Origin: an uncultured Collinsella sp.
Lineage (GTDB): Bacteria > Actinomycetota > Coriobacteriia > Coriobacteriales > Coriobacteriaceae
NCBI GenBank assembly: GCA_959599635.1
Contig: CAUGJN010000019.1
Span: 1 to 23,603, forward strand
DNA: 23,603 bases
Direction of reading: 5' to 3'
The notes beneath the pieces are model-generated. The model ran no database searches, was not told the origin of the DNA, and saw only the letters and a list, made by a program, of their open reading frames with translations. Position 1 is the first letter of the stretch; each line of letters begins with the position of its first letter. Positions 6,507-13,671 of the stretch are shown here, one piece after another. The translations under genes and the position numbers were made by a program.

Positions 6507-7973
6507 TTACTCGCCCTCCGAGGTCTCGGCATCGTCCGCGGCATCCGCCGCATCGACAACCTCGACGCCCTCATCCGGAGCATCGGTCACGTCAAGGGCC
6601 TCAACGGCAACGTCCTCGCCAGCGTCCTCGAGCTCCTCGTACTCCGAGAAGTCCTCGGCGCCCTCAAAGTCAAAGGCGCGCTGGCAAATGCGGACCTCGT
6701 CGCCCGCACGGCAACCGGCCTTCTCGAGCGCGTCGTCAACACCCATACGCGCAAACTTATGCTGCAGGTAGATGACGGCTTCCTCGTTTTCCCAGTCGGT
6801 CTGGATGACCATGCGCTCGATGGCACGACCGACCACGCGGAAGGCACCGGGCTCTTCCTGGACAATGCGGAACCGCTTCTCGCGCTGCAGACGGCGGCGC
6901 TCCCACTCCTCGTCGCGCAGATCGACCGGCTCATCAGAGACCGCCAGCTCGGCGCGAAGCTTAGCCACCTGCTCGCCTACGGCAAGCATCAGCGTATTGA
7001 GACCGGCACCCGTCACGGCGGACACGGCAAAGAACATATGACCGTCGTCGAGTGCCGCACGCTTGAGGTCGGCAATCTTGTCGGCCGTGCCCGGCGCATC
7101 GCACTTGTTGGCGACGACGATCTGCGGACGCTCCGAAAGCTCGGCGCCATACTGCTCGAGCTCACGGTTGATGATACGGTAATCCTCGACCGGATCGCGA
7201 TCCTCAAACCCGCCCGTCATGTCGACGACATGCATGATCAGCGCCGTACGCTCGATGTGGCGCAGGAACTGGTGGCCCAAGCCCTTGCCCTCGCTCGCGC
7301 CCTCGATGAGGCCGGGGACGTCGGCAACGACATAGGAGTACTCGCCGGCACGCACCATACCCAGGTTGGGCACGAGCGTGGTAAACGGATAGTCGGCGAT
7401 CTTGGGTCGGGCGGCACTCATGCGCGCGATAAGCGAGGACTTGCCCACCGAGGGGAAGCCCACGAGCGCGGCATCGGCCATAAGCTTCATCTCGAGCTCA
7501 ATCCAGTGCTCCTCGGCCGGTTCGCCCAGCTGGGCGAATGCGGGCGCGCGGCGCACCGACGTCACAAAGTGCGTGTTGCCCAGGCCACCGGCACCGCCGG
7601 GCGCCACGACAACGCGCTCGCCATCATGCACCAGGTCGGCAATCTCGAACATCGGTGTCTGCGTCTCGGGGTCGAGCTCGCGCACCACGGTGCCCATAGG
7701 AACCTTCAAAATTAGGTCCTCGCCGCTCTTACCGTTACGACGGGCACCCTGCCCGTGCGTGCCGCGCTCGGCGCGGAAGTGATGCTTAAAGCGGTAATCG
7801 ATCAACGAAGACAGCTGAGCATCGGCCTGGATGACGACATTGCCGCCACGACCGCCGTCGCCGCCATCGGGGCCGCCCTTGGGGACAAATGCCTCGCGCC
7901 TAAACGACATGCATCCGGCTCCGCCGTCGCCGCCGCACACGTTAATGCGGCTGATATCGGTGAACTGTGACAA
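6507..7973 (-). CDS. obgE: GTPase ObgE/CgtA
   Basis: ObgE is an essential GTPase that acts on late 50S assembly and links growth to GTP/ppGpp levels. The 488 residues divide into the glycine-rich Obg fold (about 1-158), the G domain and a C-terminal OCT domain (about 350-435). The G domain shows the P-loop GFPSVGKSS (172-180), DVPG (218-221), NKCD (289-292) and SAV (318-320). The remaining 50 or so residues are very acidic (DFEGAEDFSEYEELEDAGED and on). The start is TTG at 7973, with TAGGAGG 8 bases upstream. A strong hairpin with a U tract separates it from rpmA, so its transcription may be partly uncoupled from the ribosomal genes. The family assignment is certain. Confidence 0.97.
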   Translation of the reverse strand: MSQFTDISRINVCGGDGGAGCMSFRREAFVPKGGPDGGDGGRGGNVVIQADAQLSSLIDYRFKHHFRAERGTHGQGARRNGKSGEDLILKVPMGTVVRELDPETQTPMFEIADLVHDGERVVVAPGGAGGLGNTHFVTSVRRAPAFAQLGEPAEEHWIELEMKLMADAALVGFPSVGKSSLIARMSAARPKIADYPFTTLVPNLGMVRAGEYSYVVADVPGLIEGASEGKGLGHQFLRHIERTALIMHVVDMTGGFEDRDPVEDYRIINRELEQYGAELSERPQIVVANKCDAPGTADKIADLKRAALDDGHMFFAVSAVTGAGLNTLMLAVGEQVAKLRAELAVSDEPVDLRDEEWERRRLQREKRFRIVQEEPGAFRVVGRAIERMVIQTDWENEEAVIYLQHKFARMGVDDALEKAGCRAGDEVRICQRAFDFEGAEDFSEYEELEDAGEDVAVEALDVTDAPDEGVEVVDAADAADDAETSEGE

Positions 7974-7988
7974 CAGAATCGCCTCCTA

Positions 7989-8032
7989 CAAAAAGAGGGA
8001 GACCCTTGAATCCTAAAACTCAAGTGCCTCCC
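7989..8032 (-). terminator. Terminator-like hairpin (attenuator) between rpmA and obgE
   Basis: On the minus strand a 13-bp stem (GGGAGGCACTTGA with TCAAGGGTCTCCC, one A-G mismatch and one G-U pair) encloses a 10-base loop. It is followed by TCTTTTTG. It lies 25 bases after the rpmA stop and just before the obgE Shine-Dalgarno sequence. It has the form of an intrinsic terminator. Because no clear promoter lies between it and obgE, partial read-through is likely, which would set ribosomal protein mRNA above obgE mRNA. Confidence 0.75.
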
Positions 8033-8057
8033 ACATATGTGCTCTATGAAGGGTGAA

Positions 8058-8315
8058 TTACGCGTTCGCGAGCGGGCGTACGCTGACCCTGTGCTTGATA
8101 CCCTTGTGGAACTCAACGGTACCGTCGACCAGCGCGAACAGCGTGTCGTCCTTGCCACGGCCAACGTTCTCACCCGGGTGGATGTGCGTGCCGTGCTGAC
8201 GGACGAGAATCGTGCCCGTGGTTACCGTCTGGCCGGCATAGCGCTTCGTGCCAAGGCGCTGACCGCGGGAGTCACGGCCATTACGGGAGGAACCGAGTCC
8301 TTTTTTGTGTGCCAT
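8058..8315 (-). CDS. rpmA: 50S ribosomal protein L27
   Basis: L27 lies near the peptidyl-transferase centre of the 50S subunit. The 85-residue protein starts MAHKKGLGSSRNGRDS and contains RLGTKRYAGQTV and ILVRQHGTHIHPGENVGRGKDDTLFA, all diagnostic. It begins directly at the mature-type AHKKG terminus, so there is no cleavable N-terminal extension of the Firmicutes type, and accordingly no prp protease gene lies between rplU and rpmA. The ATG at 8315 has AGTAGG about 8 bases upstream. It is 33 bases downstream of rplU. Confidence 0.98.
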   Translation of the reverse strand: MAHKKGLGSSRNGRDSRGQRLGTKRYAGQTVTTGTILVRQHGTHIHPGENVGRGKDDTLFALVDGTVEFHKGIKHRVSVRPLANA

Positions 8316-8348
8316 TGTGTATACCTACTCTTTCGTTACGAGTGTAAT

Positions 8349-8723
8349 CTACTCGGCGACGGGAGCCTCGGCAACAGCCTCGGCCTCTGCCTTGACAGCC
8401 TTCTTGGCGCGGGACGTAGCCTGGACCTTCACGATCTTCAGCTTGGTGAGCTGCTGACGGTGACCCTTCAGGCGACGATAGCGCTTACGCTTGTGGAACT
8501 TGAAGACCAGCTGCTTCTCGCCCTTGAACTGCTCAACGATCTGAGCGGTAACCTTGGCCTTGGCCAGCTTGTCGGGATCGGTGACGATCTTCTTACCATC
8601 GTTGAGGAAGATGACCGGCAGGGTGACCTTGTCGCCCTCATTGCCCTCGATCTTCTCGACGGTGATGACATCGTCGGTGGCGACCTTGTACTGCTTGCCG
8701 CCCGTGTTAACGATTGCGTACAT
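8349..8723 (-). CDS. rplU: 50S ribosomal protein L21
   Basis: L21 binds 23S rRNA in the 50S subunit. The conserved N-terminus MYAIVNTGGKQYKV starts at the ATG at 8723, with AAGGG 9 bases upstream; the longer frame to 8744 adds seven atypical residues and is rejected. The 124-residue protein has the KFHKRKRYRRLKGHRQQLTKLKI block typical of L21. It ends in an Ala/Glu-rich tail (KAEAEAVAEAPVAE). It is the first gene of the rplU-rpmA-obgE-nadD-yqeK-rsfS operon. Only about 36 bases of leader separate it from the predicted RNA start, so there is little room for a large autoregulatory leader. Confidence 0.97.
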   Translation of the reverse strand: MYAIVNTGGKQYKVATDDVITVEKIEGNEGDKVTLPVIFLNDGKKIVTDPDKLAKAKVTAQIVEQFKGEKQLVFKFHKRKRYRRLKGHRQQLTKLKIVKVQATSRAKKAVKAEAEAVAEAPVAE

Positions 8724-8765
8724 GTTTACTTGCCCTTCATGCATCAGTTAGTGCAACAGCCGAAT

Positions 8766-8794
8766 ATAGTAGCAGGCGAAAATACCCCCGTCAA
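8766..8794 (-). promoter_or_regulatory. Promoter of the rplU-rpmA-obgE operon
   Basis: On the minus strand TTGACG (8789-8794), a 17-base spacer and TACTAT (8766-8771) form a near-consensus housekeeping promoter. The predicted RNA start is near 8759. The -35 box overlaps the TGA stop (8791-8793) of the upstream radical SAM-linked gene. Confidence 0.8.
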
Positions 8795-9603
8795 CGAGTA
8801 TGTGGAGCAAATCCACAAGTTCGCACAGGTATGGGGCTGACGAGTCGGCCCTCGTCGTCCTCGCATGCTTGATTCTGACGCTCGACATCGTAGGAGCAGA
8901 TGGTCACGAGGTCTTGCATACCGGTGGAAACAATAGGTGCATCCACGCCCGGGGTCAAGCCCTGCAACAAAACATCAGCTGCAGAAAGCAAAATTTCCGG
9001 ACGCATGGAGCCCTCGTTGTCGGCATGGGTGTCGAGCATGAGCACCAAATGGTCCGGGCGCTCCCCCGCCGTGAGCTCATAGCCCACGAGCGTGTGATCC
9101 AAATCCAAGCGCTTGCTCTTTTTGCCGCGCGCGTAGTCGATGCCATGGTCCGCGCGCAGCGTGTCGATCGCACGACGCACCTCGTCGGCGCTTACGGGCG
9201 CCTCGGGATCCAAGTGCAGGTCGATGCGATACGACAGACGCGTGAGTTGCGCCGTCAACGCCGGCGTGCGCACGTCGATATACGCCGCCTCGATGGGCGC
9301 CAGATCGGCCGGAGACGCCGCAGCCAGACGCCCAAACGCCTCGTCGAGCGCCACGAACTCGGTCATAAACAGGTCATACCACTCGCAGGTCGACGACGTA
9401 CCCACCGGTAGCGCCGAAGAGAAGCCCACGCGCATATGCGGAGAGAAGCCCTGCGTGACGGCATAGGGAAGTCCCGCACGGCGCACGATGCGCTCAATGG
9501 TATGGATTACTTCGAGATGGCCCAGGTATTTAAGGCGATCGCGCTTGCCATAGCGAACACGAAGCCTAAAGAGCGTGGGGTTGTCGGTCAGGCGCTCACT
9601 CAT
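8791..9603 (-). CDS. Radical SAM-linked protein, TIGR03936/DUF2344 family
   Basis: This 270-residue protein matches the family of small proteins found directly downstream of, or fused to, TIGR03960 radical SAM proteins; the biochemical role is not established. The N-terminal region has the recognisable pattern FRLRVRYGKRDRLKYLGHLE, then RIVRRAGLPYAVTQGFSPHM and GFSSALPVGTSSTCEWYDL, typical of DUF2344. The ATG at 9603 overlaps the stop of the radical SAM gene (ATGA), indicating translational coupling and probably a two-protein complex; the complex is inference. It has no membrane segment. rplU follows directly, its promoter beginning inside this gene's stop codon. This neighbourhood is conserved across many Gram-positive genomes. 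Confidence 0.88.
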   Translation of the reverse strand: MSERLTDNPTLFRLRVRYGKRDRLKYLGHLEVIHTIERIVRRAGLPYAVTQGFSPHMRVGFSSALPVGTSSTCEWYDLFMTEFVALDEAFGRLAAASPADLAPIEAAYIDVRTPALTAQLTRLSYRIDLHLDPEAPVSADEVRRAIDTLRADHGIDYARGKKSKRLDLDHTLVGYELTAGERPDHLVLMLDTHADNEGSMRPEILLSAADVLLQGLTPGVDAPIVSTGMQDLVTICSYDVERQNQACEDDEGRLVSPIPVRTCGFAPHTR

Positions 9604-11477
9604 GCGCGATCACCCATCAATACATTCTTGACGTGGAGCGTGGGGCAGATTCCGCAGCCGGTGCACGACGTGCGGGTGCAGTCGGGAGTCGTGACACCCT
9701 CGAGCGAGCGACGGTACTCGCGCTCGAGGAAGCCACGCGTGCAGCCGGGGCTCACATGCTCCCACGGCAGGCGCCAGTCCAACTCGTAGGGCAGGTGCAC
9801 GAGCTCATTGAGGTCGATGCCGTTTTTGGCAGCAGCCTCCTTCCAGTTATCGAGCGAGAAATGCTCTACCCAGGCGTCAAAGCGAGAGCCAGCGCGCCAA
9901 GCATCGATGATGACGGGCGTCATGTCACGCCCGGCGCGGGACAGCGCGGCCTCGATGAGCGAGGTCTCGGCATCGTGGTAATGCACGCGGACGGCACGGT
10001 TGCGAACGCTCGTGATGAGCAGCTTCTGGCGACGCTTGACGTCGTCGTAGTCGAGCTGCGGGCACCACTGGAACGGCGTGGCAGCCTTGGGAATAAAGAC
10101 CGAAACCGAGATCGACACCGAGATCGAGCCGCGACGAGCCTTGGGCACCACGGAACGACCGAGCTCCAGCACGTGATCGGCCAGATTGGCGATGGCCACG
10201 ATGTCCTCGTCGCGCTCGCCGGGAAGGCCCATCATAAAGTAGAGCTTCATGCGGTTCCAGCCGGCCTCGAAGGCCGCCTTGGCCGCACGGTCCAGGTCCT
10301 CCTCGGTCACGTTCTTGTTAATGATGTCGCGCATGCGCTGGCTGCCGGCCTCGGGCGCGAACGTCAGGCCGCCCTTCTTTTCGCCGGCGACCGACTCGGC
10401 CATATCCACGCCAAACGAATCCAGGCGCTGCGACGGAATAGACACGCGAATACCCGTATCCTCCAGGCGACGGTTGAGCCTGCCGAGCACGTCGCGAATG
10501 CAGGAGTGGTCGGTCGTGGAGAGCGAGGTCAGCGACACCTCGTCATAGCCGGTCTTTTCCAGACCCTGAATCACCGACGAGACGATCTGGTCGGCCGAGC
10601 GCTCGCGCACCGGGCGATACGTCATGCCGGCCTGGCAAAAACGACAGCCGCGGGCGCAGCCACGCAGGATCTCAATAGACAGGCGGTCGTGGACCAGCTG
10701 CGCATAGGGTACACACGACTGCGACAGCGGATTCGTGGCGCCGAAATCCTCGACGACGCGCTTGTAGACCACGGTCGGAGCATCCTTGCCCTCACGCGGC
10801 ACGGTGTAGCCATGCGGCGAGCAGGGCTCATCGTGACGAACCTCATAGAGCGACGGCACGTAGTTGCCGGCAATGGATGCAAGCTGCTCAACAATCTGCG
10901 CGCGCGGGACGCCTTCGTCACGCAGGCGGCGATGCAGCTGGCAGGTCTCGAGCAGCGATTCCTCGCCCTCGCCGATGAGGATGGCATCGAAGAAGGCCGC
11001 GTACGGCTCAGGGTTGTACACCGAGGGACCGCCGGCGATGATGATGGGGTCGTCTTCGCCTCGGTCGGCCGCTAACAGCGGAATGCCAGCGAGGTCGAGT
11101 GCCTCGAGGAAGTTCGTCACCGCCATCTCGTGCGGCACATGCAGGCCGACGATATCAAACGAAGCGACCGGCGCTGCACCCTCGAGCGAGAGCAGCGGAA
11201 TGCCTGCCTCGCGCATGGCATCACCCATATCGGGCCACGGCACATAGCCACGCTCGCAGGAGATGCCCTCGGCCTGGTTAAGGATGTTGTAGAGGATGGC
11301 GATGCCCTGGTTGGGCAGACCAACCTCGTACACATCCGGGTAGATCAGGCAGCAACGGTAGTCGGCATCGGCCTTTGAAAGCGTGCCCCACTCGTGATCG
11401 ATATAGCGACTCGGCTTCTCGACCTTGGCGAGCAGTGGCTCAATTAAATGAAAACAGTCTTGATACGGAACGCGCAA
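9600..11477 (-). CDS. TIGR03960 family radical SAM protein
   Basis: This is a B12-binding-type radical SAM protein of unknown substrate. From the preferred TTG start at 11477 it has 625 residues. The N-terminal half (YPDVYEVGLPNQGIAILYNILN, GEGEESLLE) resembles a cobalamin-binding-like domain. The radical SAM cluster motif CARGCRFC has Cys at about 274, 278 and 281. Near the C-terminus a second cysteine group, CX4CX2CX2C (starting PDCTRTSCTGCGIC), could hold another Fe-S cluster or zinc. The open frame extends to 11540 inside the upstream gene, but TTG 11477 has AGGGG 7 bases upstream and leads straight into RVPYQDCFHLIEP. It overlaps the TIGR03936 gene. Methylthiotransferase-like chemistry is possible but unproven. 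Confidence 0.9.
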   Translation of the reverse strand: MRVPYQDCFHLIEPLLAKVEKPSRYIDHEWGTLSKADADYRCCLIYPDVYEVGLPNQGIAILYNILNQAEGISCERGYVPWPDMGDAMREAGIPLLSLEGAAPVASFDIVGLHVPHEMAVTNFLEALDLAGIPLLAADRGEDDPIIIAGGPSVYNPEPYAAFFDAILIGEGEESLLETCQLHRRLRDEGVPRAQIVEQLASIAGNYVPSLYEVRHDEPCSPHGYTVPREGKDAPTVVYKRVVEDFGATNPLSQSCVPYAQLVHDRLSIEILRGCARGCRFCQAGMTYRPVRERSADQIVSSVIQGLEKTGYDEVSLTSLSTTDHSCIRDVLGRLNRRLEDTGIRVSIPSQRLDSFGVDMAESVAGEKKGGLTFAPEAGSQRMRDIINKNVTEEDLDRAAKAAFEAGWNRMKLYFMMGLPGERDEDIVAIANLADHVLELGRSVVPKARRGSISVSISVSVFIPKAATPFQWCPQLDYDDVKRRQKLLITSVRNRAVRVHYHDAETSLIEAALSRAGRDMTPVIIDAWRAGSRFDAWVEHFSLDNWKEAAAKNGIDLNELVHLPYELDWRLPWEHVSPGCTRGFLEREYRRSLEGVTTPDCTRTSCTGCGICPTLHVKNVLMGDRA

Positions 11478-11487
11478 CGGAAAACCC

Positions 11488-12417
11488 CTAAGCAGCGAGA
11501 TCGGACGCGTCTTGGTAGGACGCCGTAGGACGGGTAGCACCCGCGACCGTGGTCACCAGATCGCGAACGCGGGAGAACGTGGCAGTGACCACCTCGTTGG
11601 CACGGCTGTAGTCGACATCACGCTCGTAGAGCGAAACGAGCGCACGGCCCATGCCATAAGTGCCCGCGGCAGCAGTGAGCGCCTTGACGGCAAACCCAAT
11701 ATGCGGCGTCTGCTTGACGAGCGCACGGGTGACCGCGCGGATCACAAGACCGCCGGCAAGCACGCCCGCGACCTCGTAGCCGCGCTCAGGCTTAATGCCG
11801 CGTCCAAAGACGGCAGCGAGCTCAAAGAGCATGCCCACCTGCGCCAGCGCCATAACGGGATAGTCGGCGCCCGGCAAAAACACCAGCGCACCGGTCGCCA
11901 TATTGGTGAGCGCGCACGAGGTGATGATACGATTGGCCGCCGCGATGCGCATGAAGGCAAAGTTCGCCGCAAAAGCCGTTTCCTTTTCGGTGCGATCGAG
12001 AATCCAGCGGGCAAGCGTCTCGAGCAGATACGTCTTATCGGTTGCCGCTACCACGCCGAGCATGGGCGTGGACTCCTCGATAAACGGCACCTCCACAGCA
12101 GACTCGGCAAGCACGCACACGGGCGCGCCGGCGATCACGAGCTCCTGCACGGCACTCTCCAAGCGGTCGGAACCGCACGAAAGCACCAGTACCACATCGG
12201 TATCGGTCTTTGGAGCAATTCGCTCCTCCCCCAGACGCTCGACGCGCACAATGCCCGAAGTCGTCTGCGGCACAAAGGCGTCACGCACCGTCTCGGCCAG
12301 AAAGCGCGAGGCGGACGAATCCAGATAGACCGAGACGCGCACCGGCGTATCGGAATCCTTCTTAACGGACGCGCCCATCTTAAAAGCGCGGGTCAGCTTA
12401 TCTACCGGAATTTTCAT
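11488..12417 (-). CDS. Uncharacterised DUF697-like protein with degenerate GTPase-like N-terminus
   Basis: I do not recognise a named gene. The 309-residue product has a C-terminal half (about 155-268) resembling the DUF697 domain that usually follows small GTPase domains. It includes AANRIITSCALTNMATGA, a hydrophobic FLPGADYPVMALAQVGMLFEL and AGTYGMGRALVSLYE. The N-terminal half looks like an alpha/beta fold with buried strands DVVLVLS (74-80) and APVCVLAE (98-105), then VAATDKTYLLETLARWI (122-138), as at the end of a GTPase domain. However, there is no P-loop and no NKxD. The hydrophobic stretches may associate with the membrane. The ATG has GGAGGGG 6 bases upstream and starts 18 bases after rodA, so it is probably co-expressed with the elongation genes. 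Confidence 0.72.
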   Translation of the reverse strand: MKIPVDKLTRAFKMGASVKKDSDTPVRVSVYLDSSASRFLAETVRDAFVPQTTSGIVRVERLGEERIAPKTDTDVVLVLSCGSDRLESAVQELVIAGAPVCVLAESAVEVPFIEESTPMLGVVAATDKTYLLETLARWILDRTEKETAFAANFAFMRIAAANRIITSCALTNMATGALVFLPGADYPVMALAQVGMLFELAAVFGRGIKPERGYEVAGVLAGGLVIRAVTRALVKQTPHIGFAVKALTAAAGTYGMGRALVSLYERDVDYSRANEVVTATFSRVRDLVTTVAGATRPTASYQDASDLAA

Positions 12418-12435
12418 AGCAAACCCCTCCAGCGG

Positions 12436-13662
12436 TTACGCGGCGCCCGAACGATGCCGCCATATGGATTGTACGATACCCACCGTCAGCAGCTGAATCA
12501 TCATCGAAGACGAACCGAAGCTAATAAACGGTAGCGGAATACCGGTAATCGGCATCATGCCGATGCACATGCCGATGTTTTCGAAGGTCTGAAACGCCCA
12601 CATGCCAACGATGCCCACACACGATAGGCGCAAGAACAGCGACTCGCACTTAAAGGCGACGCGAATCGTCGAAAAGATCAGCAGCACGTAGAGGCACAGG
12701 AGCAAAAAGGAACCGCAAAAGCCAAAGGTCTCGGACAGGAAGGCGAAGACGAAGTCGGTGTGGAACTCAGGCAGAAAGCCGCCGGCCGACTGCGTCGCAT
12801 GGCCCAAACCCTTACCAAAGAAGCCACCCGAACCAACGGCGATAAGCGACTGCTGCAGGTTGTAGGCATCGTCCGAATCGGCATTATCGGGATCGATAAA
12901 GACCGTCAGGCGGTTCATCTGATACTGCTTGATGAGCACATCGTGGCCGAGCAACGAATCAAAAACCGAATCGAGCGCCAGGACGAGGGCCACCAGGCCC
13001 ACGAGCAGGGCCAGGGTCGACAGCACCCATTCGCGGCGTGCACCGCTCATACAAATGACGATGGCGCCCGAAACCAGCACGACCAGGCCCGAGCCCAGGT
13101 CGCCCATGGCGACAACGGCCAAAAACGGAATGGACAGCATGCCGCAGAGCTTGACGTAGTCGCGAACGGTATCGATGCGACCGTTATACTGCGAGCCAAG
13201 CGTGGCGATAAAGAAGATGGTGATGAGCTTGGCAAGCTCGACCGGCTGGAATGTCAAGCCGATACCGGGAATCTTGATCCAGCCCGTCATGCCCAGACCG
13301 CCCGTATAGGACAGACCCGGAATCTTGGGCGAGAAGATCACGATCAGGTCGATGACGAGCAACGCCGTCGAAAAATTGGAAATACCGCGCAGATCGGTAC
13401 GCCAGACGAGCACCGCCAGCACCGCCCCGATGCCAATTCCCAGAAGATGACGTGAGAACGAAGCATCGGCCTTAAACTGTGACGCCGACCAAATAATGAT
13501 GGCGCCATAGGCAACGAGTGCGACGGTAGCCAGCAGCACACCGATGTGTACCTTCTGGCGAAACGTGCCGCGCGAGGCCGAGAGCTGCTTGTTAACGCGG
13601 TCCAGGCTGCTGCGGGAGCCGGTCTTGGTTGAGCGGAACAGGTCCGCCGGCGAAAAGTCCAT
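12436..13662 (-). CDS. rodA: Rod-shape SEDS glycosyltransferase RodA
   Basis: RodA polymerises lipid II into glycan strands during side-wall growth, together with PBP2. The 408-residue protein has about ten membrane segments after a 35-residue cytoplasmic N-terminus. Family hallmarks are GIGLTFQPVELAKL, MGDLGSGLVVL, AVGSGGFFGKGLGHATQSAGGFLPE followed by FHTDFVFAFLSE, and MPITGIPLPFISFGSSSM near the end. The Asp of HTDF corresponds to the conserved functional aspartate of SEDS proteins. The ATG at 13662 has AGGAGG 5-6 bases upstream and lies 9 bases after the mrdA stop. Linkage to mrdA and mreBCD points to RodA rather than the division paralogue FtsW. Confidence 0.96.
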   Translation of the reverse strand: MDFSPADLFRSTKTGSRSSLDRVNKQLSASRGTFRQKVHIGVLLATVALVAYGAIIIWSASQFKADASFSRHLLGIGIGAVLAVLVWRTDLRGISNFSTALLVIDLIVIFSPKIPGLSYTGGLGMTGWIKIPGIGLTFQPVELAKLITIFFIATLGSQYNGRIDTVRDYVKLCGMLSIPFLAVVAMGDLGSGLVVLVSGAIVICMSGARREWVLSTLALLVGLVALVLALDSVFDSLLGHDVLIKQYQMNRLTVFIDPDNADSDDAYNLQQSLIAVGSGGFFGKGLGHATQSAGGFLPEFHTDFVFAFLSETFGFCGSFLLLCLYVLLIFSTIRVAFKCESLFLRLSCVGIVGMWAFQTFENIGMCIGMMPITGIPLPFISFGSSSMMIQLLTVGIVQSIWRHRSGAA

Positions 13663-13671
13663 CGCAACCTC

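Noticed and set aside
6096..7715. Long plus-strand open frame (539 codons) opposite nadD and obgE
   Set aside because: Antisense to two certain genes. Its protein is low-complexity and Arg/Leu/Gly/His-rich with no recognisable motif; such frames arise from GC-biased codon use on the coding strand.
8032..8041. 10-base palindrome CACATATGTG next to the rpmA-obgE hairpin
   Set aside because: Short, single copy and without a known binding protein match; could be chance.
9633..11075. 480-codon plus-strand frame opposite the radical SAM gene
   Set aside because: Mirror frame of a conserved gene with no ribosome site or family resemblance.
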